Made by a program: the position numbers and the translations under genes. 64,000 nucleotides of DNA from Pohlia nutans (lineage: Eukaryota > Streptophyta > Bryopsida > Bryales > Mniaceae), in NCBI GenBank assembly GCA_022496805.1, contig CM040100.1, positions 12,739,009 through 12,803,008 of the forward strand, in the 5' to 3' direction. Below are positions 34,759 to 47,022 of the stretch, one piece after another. Each line of letters begins with the position of its first letter. Positions within the stretch are counted from its first letter, which is position 1. Under the pieces are notes generated by a model that saw only the letters and a list, made by a program, of their open reading frames with translations, had not been told where the DNA came from and searched no databases.

Positions 34759-35169
34759 TTAATACCTTAGACTAGTCTTTATTTGTGATGGAGGACAGAT
34801 CAAATCTTGGAGGAAATAAAATTGCATCCACTCACTCACTCCAGGCACGTCCCAATTCACAGAGAACAATACTCGTGGAGCAACAAAACTGACACAATGG
34901 TTGGTTCCACAAATCAGCTGCAGATAACTAGTCTTGGGGTTATTTTCGTAAACTTCTTTCAGTTTATTGTCGGCGTACAGATTCCACGAATTCTTTGAAA
35001 AACTGTAGGTCACATAATGGCCAGTGCATGAGGAAAACAAGATGAAGTCTGCACATCCAAATGCACATCCTCTAAACCCTGAGACCCTAATCCCGCGGCT
35101 ACACGCGGAAATAGGGAACCCTAACCCCACGGAAGTAGGTCCAGTACCTGAAAAAAAACCAGAAAACAC
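34759..35169 (-). pseudogene. possible ubiquitin-specific-protease C-terminal fragment
   Basis: A 136-codon ORF contains CTGHYVTYSFSKNSWNLYAD, which resembles the histidine box of USP-type deubiquitinases (GHYxxY ... W ... D). No Cys box or finger region is visible nearby, and the rest of the ORF is not recognisable. Weak call; it may be chance. Confidence 0.25.
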
Positions 35170-35170
35170 C

Positions 35171-35262
35171 TTACCATCACACTAAATCCTCGGTCATAGG
35201 ACCCACTTTCCTTACTAAACCCATTCAAAAATCCTGAAATTTTACTGCTCACCGCTCACTGC
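35171..35262. repeat. 92-bp direct repeat, right copy
   Basis: Same 92 bp as 32128-32219. The distance between the copies (about 2.95 kb) and their identity suggest the enclosed segment arrived or was duplicated recently. Confidence 0.9.
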
Positions 35263-37800
35263 TCACAGAATAGCATTCCTAGTAATTACGAGCTGTTGGT
35301 GGTTTGGCAGCTGGCGGCAAGCTGCATGTCTTCAGGGCTTCTTTTCTCCTTCTGTCTGTATGCGCTTTGGGAGGACGATGAGAACTTCGGGTTGAGCTGT
35401 GCCCCCATCGCGCTCAACATAGGGCTTTGACAGCTTAAGGCAATGCGTCCAAAACAAGTTTCTGACAGTCGGCGTTCTCCTTCTTGATGTCAAATTCGCT
35501 TGCGTGCAGCAACCTGCTGTAGGTGTGTTCCTAAACCTTGGCAATTTCCTATGCTTGCAATTCAGGGAAACAGGTGGGCAGTACCTCTGCCTGTCGATCT
35601 TGGTTTTGCCGTTGTTGTTGCAAAGTTTTGCTCCCATTTGACGACATTGCTCCAAGCTTGGCTGCCGTTTGTCTTTCGCATTACTCTCCTGCTTGCTTTC
35701 TTTGGTGTCTTTGCTCCCTTGTGGCCTGCCTCCTTCAGTGCTACACTTGCTAATTGTTGGTGCGTGAACTTGGTCCTTCCTTTTGTTGTTATTGTTGCAC
35801 GGTGCAGCATTCCGGTTCTTGTGTTGGTTTGCTTTGCTGCTTCTACGAACACGGGCTCTCCATTCTTCCCTAGTGTCCTGAGCTTTGTTGTTGTCTCGGC
35901 TTGGCTTTTCTTCTTTGTTGGTGTAGCCGGTGATCGTCCATTCTACAGCTGTTGTTTGAACGGCTGTTGTTCTTGCGTTGCTGGTTTTTCTGACTAGATG
36001 GCTGCATGGTCCATTGCTTACCTGACCAGGAGTCAAGAGAGCAGGGGGGTTAAGGTTGAGAGTGCTTACCTGAGTAGGCTTGGTGATGAAGCTGCTAACA
36101 AGGCTTGCTTGCAGGCTGGCGGTTGAGCAGTGTTCCATCGCTGCTCTTTGTTGAGACTGCTCATTGTTGGCAATGTGGCGGAGGCAGCTTTTGGTTGATG
36201 ATTTCCCATGTTGTTGTCACACATCTGCGGCTGGGACAACGGAACTAAGGACATAGCATTGCGTTAGAAACAAAATGCAAGAAGGTATAGCGTACATACT
36301 ACGGTCATTGACATAATGGCTAGCATCTGTGGGATTAGCGTGAGTAGGAGTAATGCATGGTGTACAAAGAAAAGCAAGTAAAAGTGTAGAGGTTGCGAGA
36401 AAGAATCCAAGCCTGTATTGCTGATTGTTGTCATGTCGATCCTCGTTCACGGGTTGGCGAGGTTTCAAATCTGGCTTTGTGATGATTTGCATCTGTAGAT
36501 CTGTGGAGTGTTGTACCAGCGCATGTTGTACTTGCGAATCGGTGATGGAAAGAAAGAGAGAAAGCAGCCCAGCCTATTCTCTCCACAATGCAACACTCAT
36601 TGTAAAGCGGTCCAACAATAACATAAGATGCAACACTCACCTTAATCGCTTGAGCAGATCTAGATCTGCGCTTTCAGACATCCCAGCATGCCATTCACCA
36701 CCGATTCCGTTGACGGCCCAGCCCATCTCAAGTCAAGCAAGTCATGGTTCAAACTCCACAGATCTGTTTTGCAAATTCATCTTAGCTTAGAGAGCTCGCA
36801 CAGCTCTTCACAGCTAGTTCCTCGTCATTCCTTCCCCTCCCCTCACCGATCCTCACGGAGCGCTCAGTTCCTCATCTTCCTTCCACGTCTCAGGGAGCGC
36901 ATTCTGAAATCATGTTGTTTCAACATGGGTCTTGCACTAGTGAATTATTTGTTTAAAACTCATAATCCCTATGTGATTTGATATTCCCTAACGTGAATTA
37001 GGGAAATTCAATCCCCTATATTAAGTTTGGTGGGAAAATTTGAGATCCATTTCTTACATGGAAATTTGCCTGAATTTCCCCTCTTCCTATAGAGGAATCC
37101 CAAAGGATCTCCTTGTGATACATGCATGAAGGTGATGAAGCTATCTCGTCATAGAATTTTGTAGTATTTTTTTAACTGCAAAAAGTGCATGACGAATGAG
37201 AAAAAAATTCAATTCTATACATCAGTCAAAAAATGGTTGGGTAGGTAGTTAGGACTTAAAAAGTAATGTATACCACGCTTCACCAATTATCTTATTTAAT
37301 CCGATCTGGACTAATAACGAAAATTTGGACCAATTGTGGGATTCGAACAAATTTTGAGTGGAAGTAATTGAGTAACTTGTAGTACTTGTGGTAATGTAGG
37401 TATAGTGTGGTCTATACTAAAACAATTATCAAAATCACTATGAATTTACCATACCAAATATGAATAAAATTCATACTTCATTGAGATAAATTGGGAAATT
37501 CCCCATTCAAGGTCAAATTCCATATGTGATGTAATATTCCCTTATTAGTAGCAGGGAAATTAAATTTTCCATATACATGTCTACAGGAAAAATTTGAATC
37601 CCGTTTATATGTCCATTCCTACAAAGGAATTTCCTTTAATCTTCCATATGCATAGTAGGGAATTTCAGAGGATCTCCTTGTGCCTGGAGTAGAATAGAAA
37701 AGTTTCAACACAGTCTTTATGTGTGAAAATATTCTCCAACACCAAAAATGGTTTTAGCTTCTTTCACAACCCAGCTGCGCATGCAGCATTCATACATACG
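35263..37800. other. no recognisable gene
   Basis: Overlapping ORFs on both strands (for example 35332-36138 minus and 35500-35997 plus) have no domain, and the minus-strand one is Lys/Asn/Thr-rich. From about 36910 the DNA is AT-rich with short phrases such as GGGAAATTC repeated. I see no gene. Confidence 0.4.
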
Positions 37801-37810
37801 AATGCTACAC

Positions 37811-38021
37811 TAAATAGTGTATTTAGTGTGAGATAATTATAAGATTTGAAAATGTTATAGATTTTTACTCTCGACAAAAAAATTTACCAAAGACATTGAT
37901 TCCAATACTATTGAAAGATCCCCATCTTGACCAATATAGAGGGTAAAAAAACTGGTCAACAGTAAAAACTTACAACATGTTTATGTAAATTAGTGTATCT
38001 CACACTAAATACACTATTTAA
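37811..38021. mobile_element. MITE-like inverted-repeat element (~210 bp)
   Basis: Inverted ends share TAAATAGTGTATTTAGTGTG; the right copy starts TATCTCACACTAAATACAC. The ends are themselves partly palindromic. No reliable target duplication. A related single end lies near 29517. Confidence 0.55.
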
Positions 38022-38133
38022 AGTAATGATTATCACATAATACGGATTTTTTTGTATTTTTTCTTTTCATAACATAAAATGTTGAAAGGTTGCATGCATA
38101 TATATCTTGGAATCAGAAACTACGTTGCTCTAA

Positions 38134-38326
38134 CACTAGTAGGAAATGTGTCGTTTTTCACTTACTATAAATGAAAAACAAATGAAACCGCGCCAAGCAC
38201 ATGGGCTGTGTCAATGTTGGTAAATGGTTTTGATCACAAGAAGACAGAAATATAAGCATAATATTCAATCACTGTTCACTGTTCCCACAAAATGGGGAAT
38301 GAAAAACGACAGGTCTTCTACTAGTG
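38134..38326. mobile_element. CACTA-type MITE, copy 1 (193 bp)
   Basis: Ends CACTAGTAG and CTACTAGTG, flanked by TAA duplications at 38131-38133 and 38327-38329. Longer imperfect inverted repeats include TGTCGTTTTTCA. The same element lies inverted at 38671-38863. Confidence 0.85.
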
Positions 38327-38670
38327 TAACTCTACCTCAGTAGCTAGTACACACTCGATCTTCCACACATTACATATACTGACTGATAATTTCACATGTA
38401 ATTCCACACAGACATATATGTCTAGCTGCTTACATCCAAGGCACAAATAAGCTTTACTCATGTAAAGCCAATGTGCAAGTCTCTCTCTGGACTGATTACT
38501 ATATATCAGCACAACACACTTTGCCAATGGCAACTGCAACAGGGAGAACAAAGGTGACTTATATTTCCCAGTAGGAACTCCATACTGATCCACACTTCAT
38601 CTGCATGTGACGGGTTCCTAAGTAGTCAGAAACGTTGGCACAACATAACTATTTAGTGCTCGTTTGATCA

Positions 38671-38863
38671 CACTAGTAGCAGACCTGTCGTTTTTCATTC
38701 CGCACTTCGTGGGAACAGTGAACAGTGGCTGAATATTATGCTTATATTTATGTCTTCTTGTGACCAAATCCACTCACCAGCACTGACACAACCCATGTGC
38801 CTGGCGCGATTTCATTCCTTTTTCATTTATAGTAAGTGAAAAAGGACACATTTCCTACTAGTG
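38671..38863. mobile_element. CACTA-type MITE, copy 2 (193 bp, inverted)
   Basis: Same length and sequence family as 38134-38326 but in opposite orientation; flanked by TCA at 38668-38670 and 38864-38866. Different 3-bp target duplications show two separate insertions. Confidence 0.85.
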
Positions 38864-38866
38864 TCA

Positions 38867-40100
38867 ATACAGTAGCAGGAAAGAAGCTACATGATCACTT
38901 GTCACGAAACAGCCCGAGGTAGCATGCAACACCTTGTTAATAAGTGTGAATTTATCGCAAGTCTCGATCTCTCCAACATATACAGGGCTTTTTTTTTCTG
39001 GCTTCTTGGAGCCAGACTCCGATGTCGTGGCACAGTCACAGTGGTCTAAATCTGGAGGGACCATCTTCCATTGCATGCATGGAGCACTGCTACAGTGCAA
39101 AAAAAAAGCCCTGAACATATATATGGAGGGAACTTGCAATAATTATGCAAATGTTCTCATATAGTGATTGATGTTACCAGAAGATATTTCAAGAGCTATA
39201 AGGAAACCACAATTTAATAACTACGTTATTTAAAATATTTAAACTGATATTAACAGGTAGGAGAGGGAGAACCATCTGAATTTCAAGAGTTATCACATAT
39301 TTATTAATATGATTATGATACATTTAATATGCTTATTTGTTTATGAATTCACTTATATGAAAGTCACTCATATGACATATTGGATAGGCTAATGATTAAC
39401 TTAGAAATCACCTTTTCAGTGATCGACTTTTTAACCCCAGTCCTCCGCGTAGGAATTGCTACCCGGGGGAAACAAAGAGCAGTAGTGGAAAGTTGTAAGA
39501 TATCGTGATGCAAGTCTCTCTCTATGCAAGTCTCTCTCTAGACTCCCTGTGAGCTAGTTCCAGGTTGTCCTATCCGACCACTCGACAAGACATCAAAGGC
39601 ACATGACACACCCGTATGCCAAATAAGCATATTCTTAGAATTTTTTTCTATGATATTCGAGAATATTTCATCCAAGTTGTCTTACGTACTCAATATCTGT
39701 CTAATACGACACGACACTGAGGTCGAATGGGTGATGGCCTAATATGGGTACCCCTCCAAGAATAGTGTGATTTTCGAAAAATATCTTTTTGGTAAGAAAA
39801 AAAACATTGGAAAATTACAAAAATTAGAGGGTGTTATAGGCAGTTTGGTTGAAACTATATACATGGTGTTAAAAACATAATTTTTAATACACATAAAATG
39901 AGTTGGACATAAATCACTCTATGTGAGACGCGTAAAAGTGGTACTCATATCAGGCCATTCCCCGAATGTCGAATATGACGAACATTGGCGAAAAAGTGTC
40001 GAACATGACAACCTTTTAATGAGATATATGCATGCACTCACCAGGTGTGAAGTGTACGTTTTCTTGCAAGAATGAATGAATCCAGAGACTGTCTAGCCCA
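38867..40100. other. intergenic DNA, no gene seen
   Basis: Contains an inverted pair around 38975-39006 and 39097-39125 (ACAGGGCTTTTTTTTTCTGG and its near inverse), which would fold a small hairpin. No gene is evident. Confidence 0.35.
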
Positions 40101-40103
40101 TGC

Positions 40104-40409
40104 TCAATTTTCGTGGCAGTCCCAAGGCCTCCATGACGTGGTCCTCGAGCGTGGAGGAGCGGCAAGCGCCGTCAGAGGTGCAAGAGCACGATGGTTCAAA
40201 GGCGTAAGTGGTGCAAGCGAAGCCTTTACCCCACACAAGACCACAGTACAATTTCCAGCCCCGTTGTTGGGATCACATTCACAGCAAGGCCATGCAGGGC
40301 CGCAGGAATCATCCAGCCTTGGGCACCAGGCATCTGCAGCAGGAGTACTGATGATCATGAGCATCATGAGCACCAAAACCCTAAACCCTGCAGAGCGGCC
40401 CGGAGCCAT
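40104..40409 (-). CDS. small secreted cysteine-rich protein, 101 aa, unrecognised
   Basis: Start chosen at the ATG at 40409 (MAPGRSAG...) because it gives a clear signal peptide: a basic N-region, the hydrophobic core LVLMMLMII, and a likely cleavage after AADA. The mature start carries CPRLDDSCGPAWPCCECD, then CTVVLC, giving the spacing C-x6-C-x5-CC-x-C-x8-C-x5-C. The C-x6-C-x5-CC start is like cystine-knot (knottin) folds, though the extra Cys is unusual. The remaining ~50 residues are low in Cys and Ala/Pro/Leu-rich, so an unseen intron or extended tail is possible. A TATA box lies 108-116 bp upstream. Function unknown. Confidence 0.55.
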   Translation of the reverse strand: MAPGRSAGFRVLVLMMLMIISTPAADAWCPRLDDSCGPAWPCCECDPNNGAGNCTVVLCGVKASLAPLTPLNHRALAPLTALAAPPRSRTTSWRPWDCHEN

Positions 40410-40516
40410 GGCCACTGATATATTAATGTCGATGTGCACGCACAAGAGAAAAAAGTCAGAGGCAGTACGTGACCAAATGCATTCACATACACATCTCCAT
40501 TGCTGTGAGACGCATC

Positions 40517-40525
40517 ATTTTATAG
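40517..40525 (-). promoter_or_regulatory. TATA box of the cysteine-rich gene
   Basis: The minus strand reads CTATAAAATG, a good plant TATA box, about 110 bp before the proposed start codon. This leaves room for an ~80-nt 5' UTR. Confidence 0.5.
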
Positions 40526-40763
40526 TGACAGGCTCCGGAGCAAACGAGGAAAACGTGTTGAGGATGGTGGTCCGGGTATAATTTGGAGAACTTAACCTGT
40601 CTCTCGTTGAAATCAAACCCTGGACGGTTGTCAAAAATGACATGCAGATGTGTCTAAAATTCCTGTCACATTGTAAGGCGTGTTCTGCATGCATGTCACT
40701 ATAAGACGTAACCCATTCGTGATGGATGCCCTCACACTCCATTCATCATTCATGCAACTTTTC

Positions 40764-40840
40764 CTCCATCAAGTATACTATTCATCCATCAAGTACACTA
40801 TTCATCCATCAAGTACACTATTCATCCATCAAGTACATTG
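40764..40840. repeat. 20-bp tandem repeat
   Basis: Just under four copies of CATCAAGTACACTATTCATC. Confidence 0.9.
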
Positions 40841-41043
40841 ATACAACTACTTCAATCTCATTCATTTGGTCACCTGCTACAGAAGTATTTCGTCCATCAG
40901 CTCATGGGTTACGTCGTGTAACCTGCCTCATCTCCTACGAGGGACTCGGCGGTTACCATACTCATGTTCCACGTGACATCTCCACCATCACTCTAGAAAA
41001 TGTTCAGTCTGGCTCTGGAAAAATGGTTGGTGAACGACAGTGA

Positions 41044-43045
41044 CGTTGCATAATGTAAGCAAGACTAGGATGCTCACAGCACTCAAGTTGGTGCAATTTC
41101 TCTTCTTATTAATTGCACAATCATCATAATTGCACAGTCTATGCAGTCGTGGGGACTTGTGAGTGGCTTACTTACTATTTTTAAAGTGTGCTTGCACGGA
41201 TGACCTCATCAGCTTAGAGTGCACTTTAGGGTTACCGATGGCTTGATGCTCTAAGTGATGTTCATGACATGACGTTCATTTATCCACCGTCTGTCATGTA
41301 TGACAGACAGAGACGGAGTTAGTCTCATTGAAAATGCTTGTCACTACAAAACAAGTTTAATAATTAACACATTGTCAAGATTACTCAAGACACAACCAAA
41401 GAAAAGTCTCGTTTAGTATCAGTTCCAATTCCGCACCCTATCGTTGACCTCCAATTTCACCTGAATATTGTACAAAATCTTGAGTCTAATATTGAATGTT
41501 TTCTCCGTTCACCGATTCTCTCTAGAGAGTTTGTTAGGCGTTGGTATTGTGAACAGTGCTGTTGTAATAGAAAAGGAATTGTGAAAAGTGTGGACTGTAC
41601 TGATCTACTCTAGAATGTTATAATCTTTTTGCTCTTAATTTTTGCCTTTCTATTCATTTTTAAAGCTCAAGTGTAATCCTACTTTGTCATGGAGTATGTA
41701 TGTCTACTATGGGATTGGTTCATGGGGTTCTTTACAGTTGCTTTGTTTTGAATTTTTCAATACCGGTAAGGTATGGGTCCTCAATTGTCCCAATAATGCA
41801 TACTTGTTTCCACCACTTCTACTTCAGTACGAATGACTGGAACTTAGGCCCACTTTTATACACAGGCTGGGGTTGGATGGAAAGCCGGCCCGATTCAATC
41901 CGGCCCAAGCTTGGAGTTCGAGCCATGGCAAACCTTGTCCCGATTTCATCAAACCGGCCCAAAGATTTGGCGCCAAAATCATGCCACATAGGATGCGACA
42001 TATAAAAAATTGCTCCTTCCGGCCCGGCCCTAGTATAAAGCCCTTGGGCTGGATTTGAAAGAATCGAGCGATCCTATTGGTTGAAATTGGTTGAAATTTA
42101 AAGAGTTCGGGCCGGCCCTCAATCCGGCCCCAAGTATAAAGTGGGCCTTATATTGTTCTGGATGTGCTCAGAGCTTCACCTATACCCTCGGCTAGACCGG
42201 GGGCTGGGAGGCCTTATTGCGGGGCCGGGCTTGCAGGGCCTCCCCGCCCTTGCTCTGGTTGGATTTTGCTGAGTCCCATTTCACTAAATTGTTCCGTTTC
42301 TTGCGAACTGCCCGTGCCCATCTTGAGGTGCTAATTTTGGGTGTTATGATCCATTTTTGTGGCCATTAGTGGAAATTTGGTCTTGAACAGTCTTTGCCAT
42401 CACATCAGGAACTTCAAGGCATGTGAACATGGTGCCATGATGGTGCATTGAAATGCAATTAAGATAATTTGGTGCCAACCTCCATACCAACCTAGTATGG
42501 ATAAAATGACACTAAAATGACCTATATGCAACCTTTGGTGTCAAAATGGCACCAAAATAGTCTGGCCCAACTTTTCTGATGATCCTCTACTGAAATTTGA
42601 TGCTACCACCTCGGATAGTTTAAATTGTCCACGTAATGTCCCCCATCAATAGCGTGGCTGATGGTAGGATAAGGGGCTGTCTGGCGGCGGGCAGGTCGGG
42701 CCGGGTCTAGAGTTTGCAACCTTGACTACGGCAAGGGAGTCAGCCTTGTGGAGGTGGTCACATCTCCCCTTGGACATGCAGCCTCCGTTCCTAGGGAGCA
42801 TTTGTTTGGGTATGGGTGGAGTTGCTCTCAATGTTACATAATAATAAACTCAATTATAGTCATATAATTGATGTAAACATAAAGTAAGAAATGTTGTCTA
42901 TCATTTTGTAAGAGCTAAGAGGTTTTAAGATATTGTTAGTAGTAGATTTCAATATTTACAAGATATTTTACATTCTACTTGCATGAACTACTTATCTCTT
43001 CAATCATTATATTGGCGTTGTGGATTTCTTGAGTCAATTCTCTAC
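41044..43045. other. no gene seen; GC-rich patch
   Basis: At 41860-42260 the motif GGCCCG/CCGGCCC recurs many times in both orientations in otherwise AT-rich DNA. ORFs across it are short and low in complexity. Confidence 0.4.
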
Positions 43046-43049
43046 TTAA

Positions 43050-43346
43050 CCTCTAAAGGACCACAACCATGTTTCTCTTCAAACACTCCAAAATTGCCTT
43101 AACATACAATAATTCAGATGCATAGCTCATTGTATGAAAAAAATTAGGAGTTGCCCGCAGTTAGGTTTTTCACCTTTGCATGATTGTATCTTTTGATCTA
43201 TACATCAACTATGTACGCAAATTACCATCCCATCTTTGTTACAAAGAGTAGAATCACCACAAAAGATCTCAAAAATTGAGAATCAATACTCATTCTACAC
43301 TGAGCTGACTAAACTTAGAAAATCAGCCTTAGATCTTTAAGGATTA
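43050..43346. mobile_element. decayed TTAA-bounded MITE related to 1948-2523
   Basis: TTAA at 43046-43049, then CCTCTAAAGGACCACAACCA, and inner sequence (GCATGATTGTATCTTTTGAT, GAATCAATACTCATTC) colinear with the element at 1948-2523. The right end is degenerate (CTTTAAGGATTAAAC). Alternatively its left end pairs with the inverted end at 45382, forming a 2.3-kb element. Confidence 0.5.
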
Positions 43347-45330
43347 AACAACACTTATGAGAACAATGGAGGATTAGTTCACGAAAATTCAATGAACTTA
43401 AATAAGACAAGATTAAAGGTTGACAAAGTAGTGATGACATGTTCATAATGTCTTGTAACATGTGTTGCTTTTCTCTTCACCTATTAAACTAACAAGGTGA
43501 TGAGCTACTTTTATTTTCATCTCTTAGACTAGGCGATGAACTACTTTTATTTTCACCTCTCAACATGGCTTTCTTTTCACTAGGTTTTATTTTATTTTTA
43601 GCTCTTCAACCTTTATTTCTCATCTTCATTGGTTGAGAATCATGGAATGACTATGAATAAGATGCATAGTTGGTTCACTATGCACCAAAATTCATTTTTC
43701 TGTTGTGGGCATTAATTAATTAGTGCATGTGATGTGATGAAGAGTACTGGATGGCCGAGGGGTACGTGTCACAATGTGAACAAACTGTGATAATGAATGT
43801 GGATGAAGAACCAAAGGGATGAATGAAGACGACTGTGGCTGAATGTCCATGCGCCGCTCTCGCTCTTCCCAGCTCCACCTTCAACTCCTGTTGCTGCGCC
43901 TTCGGAGCTTCAATTTGCCTCTTGCATTTGCATTTGCCATTTCTTTGCATTAGCTTCCATTTCGGTATGTTCTAATTGCAACGAGTTCGGAGAGTTTTTG
44001 TGACTTCATTTTGGACGGTGGGAGCTAAGCAAGACAAGGTGGAGATGGGGTGGGAGTTCAAATTGGGACGACGACATTGACATGATTTGCAATAGTCTCT
44101 CTTGTCAGCCAGATCTCTACTTGTCGCAAGTGTTGGATCTCGGACTCTCATGTCTTTCTACCATTCATTGTCCGGGGGGCACTTGCGGTATTTTAAAAAC
44201 GACATGTGATGAAATATAGGGTATTTAATATTCATTTGAGATAAAATTTTGAAAAATTCTAATTATAATATAGAGACTGATCAATGTTGATCAATGTTGA
44301 AAGCGACTTATAAAAAAGATACCAAACTATATAATACGTGCTTCTTTAGTTTATTAAAAACAACCCCTTGATAAGGGTATCTTAAGCTGAATATCATGGA
44401 GGCTTAAATTGGATGAATGAAAAATTGCATCTTTTCAATTGTGTTTCTTAACACTATAACCTTCACGTTGCATTCTTCTGGCATTCACTATTACAATTTT
44501 GTTGATGTATTTTTGTTTGAATGTGTTTTCCTCTTTGTGATACCACAACAATGCAATTCCTTTGTCAAAAATGGCAATTCACAATTCACACCCCCCCCCC
44601 CTTTCCAAAAAAAAAACACAAAATAACTAGAGGCTATAAAAAAAATAGTAAATAAAATAGGGTATTTAATATTGAATGCATTCTTGATTTTTAATTACCT
44701 ATAGGGTATTAAAAAATCAAGCTTAGTAGATTTGTTTCTACTTAAAGGATGCATAATATTCCAATTTTTAGAGATAATACCCCCTTTAAAAATAAGTGGT
44801 TATTGCACGTGTCTCCAAAAAATTACTCTAAGTGCCCCCCCCCCCCCTCCCTTAAGTCATTATGGACTTACGACTTGACATATCATATCATGGTAGACTT
44901 AGAAACTATTATTGCACTAGATTCAATAACTTTTGTAGTAAAAAATAACTTGTATAAGTTACATCCTACAAATAAAAAAGAGTTTAATGATTTTATCAAC
45001 GATAAATAAGTACCTTTGTAGTGAAAAATATTTAGGCGTATTGTTTAGGCCATGTTTTTCATTGTATACATATGTTAGGCTTTGCTTTTTTTTAATTTAC
45101 TTTGAACATGCATACATACATTAAGCTTCTATTTTGTTATATGTATGTATGAATATCATTATTTTTAATGAAAGGAAAACCGTGTATAGGGATATTAATT
45201 TGGAGGTGGCGCACGCACGTTATACCTGGCTTTTAACACTAAGTGCACCCCCGGGAAATATCCTATGGTTGGATCAGTCAAAAGAGTTTAGATCAAAAAC
45301 AATTTGTTTTTTTTCTGAGAAGGGATACTT
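43347..45330. other. AT-rich DNA, no gene seen
   Basis: Contains two C-homopolymer runs (about 44588-44600 and 44836-44847) in similar contexts. No protein-coding signal. Confidence 0.4.
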
Positions 45331-45382
45331 TTAGACAACTTTGGAAAGATTGGAGAGAAACATAGTTGTGGTCTTTTAGGGG
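45331..45382. mobile_element. end of a TTAA-bounded element
   Basis: The minus strand reads CCCCTAAAAGACCACAACTA directly from a TTAA at 45383-45386, matching the left ends at 1948 and 43050 for about 50 bp in opposite orientation. The partner end is not certain. Confidence 0.45.
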
Positions 45383-46111
45383 TTAAATGAACACAATTAT
45401 ATAATAGTTGTTGCAAGATTATTTTTTCAAAAAAGATCATCATGTATTTTTATTAAATGTATGTTATATCATTTTAGACATAAAACAATAAAATTAATAA
45501 CTACTCACTTGTATCCAACTTTTAACTACTCATATATTTCAAAATAATAACATTGTTAAAGTATCAATACATATAATTAATAATTGTTTGAAAGTCTTTA
45601 AATATTTTTTAAGATTTTAATACTAAATCTTTGATAATACCGTCAACATTAAACATAACAATAGATAGAAAAAATACTATAAAAAAATCGTTTTCATGTT
45701 TTTACTATTCACAGGACTTTTTACCTGCTAGTAAGATTATATAGCTTTCAGTTATTGATTAAAAAAATTATAATTCTATTTATATTCAAGATAACCATGT
45801 GCCAACATGGAGATTTCTTTTAAAATGCTTGTATTCTCATTTCTTTACTTTCATTTTGGGTAAATTTGAAAATATGGATAAAGCACTAAATTAATTTTGG
45901 ACAAAAATATATCAATCCAAACAATTAAAAATGCAAGCCTATTTTTCAAAAAGTAAGTTGGAGACTACAAAATAAGATTATATTATGAATTTTGCAATTA
46001 TTGTATTGTAAGATATCTATGTATTGAAGTTATGAAGAAATTTCATTGCCATGGATTGAAATACAAAAAGACTAAATCCTATCATTGGAAGTTTCTTGTA
46101 ATTCAACTTAA

Positions 46112-46649
46112 CCCCTAAGCTCCCAAGAGACCTTTTATTGGTCGCTACCCATTTTTAAACGGGTTGTCTGGAACAAAATAAGGTTTTTGAAAAAATAAAA
46201 AATATTTTGAAATACTACATCAAGTCTGCTTTCCAACGCAATTGGAATTATGTCATTATGAGTTAAACTCCACCCGGGAGAATTTTTCAAAGTGGATCAC
46301 CTCAACATTATCTTAGTGTTATGAAATTTGCTATTTGGAGAAAGTAATGGTGTTCTCTCCATCATTTATTTTACATTTTGAAATTTACAATAGATAAACC
46401 AAATTTAATTAATCATGCTAAATTTACACTCAAAAAGTGAAAATTGTGATTTATACAATTTCTCAAAGGTTAATACTTTTAAACTCATTCAAAATTTATA
46501 TGATTTTTTTTTGGAAGCTTGACCGTATGGATAATGTGTAGAGATGATGCCCAACATTTTGTTTATTGAACCAAACTTCATCAAACATATGGAAGGTACA
46601 TATTATAACACATCTATGTTTTGTCCAATACCCCTCGGGTTTTTAGGGG
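46112..46649. mobile_element. TTAA-bounded piggyBac-like MITE (538 bp)
   Basis: TTAA at 46108-46111 and 46650-46653; ends CCCCTAAGCTCC and TTTTTAGGGG. Closely similar over its length to 51902-52436 and to 1-127. No ORF. Confidence 0.7.
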
Positions 46650-47022
46650 TTAAATGATAGAAGCATTATGATATAGATTCCTTGTATTTATTTAGTAGTG
46701 GAACTCGTGCCGTTGAGCATATTGAACGTTAGTTTAATGTTAAGAACTTTTATGGACTTCAAATATGTTGATTCAAGAAATAAATAATATATATGAATAT
46801 TATTTATTTAGAAAAATAAAATATACATTGAAGGCCTCAAACATTGCCTCTATTTTATTTATTTATCTTCTTCTTTTTTAATCTTGAAAGACAAAGGACA
46901 AAATTAATTAAAGTGCAAGAAGAAAAAACAATCAGCCAGGGTCCCAAATGAGGGTTGGCAGACAAGTGAGAGTGGGAGCAAGCTTCCATCTAGCTATTTA
47001 TTTATCTTTTGTACAATTCACC

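Noticed and set aside
35332..36138. 268-codon minus ORF with an overlapping 165-codon plus ORF
   Set aside because: Neither has a recognisable motif; the minus one is Lys/Asn/Thr/Arg-rich and the plus one is its Phe/Val/Cys mirror.
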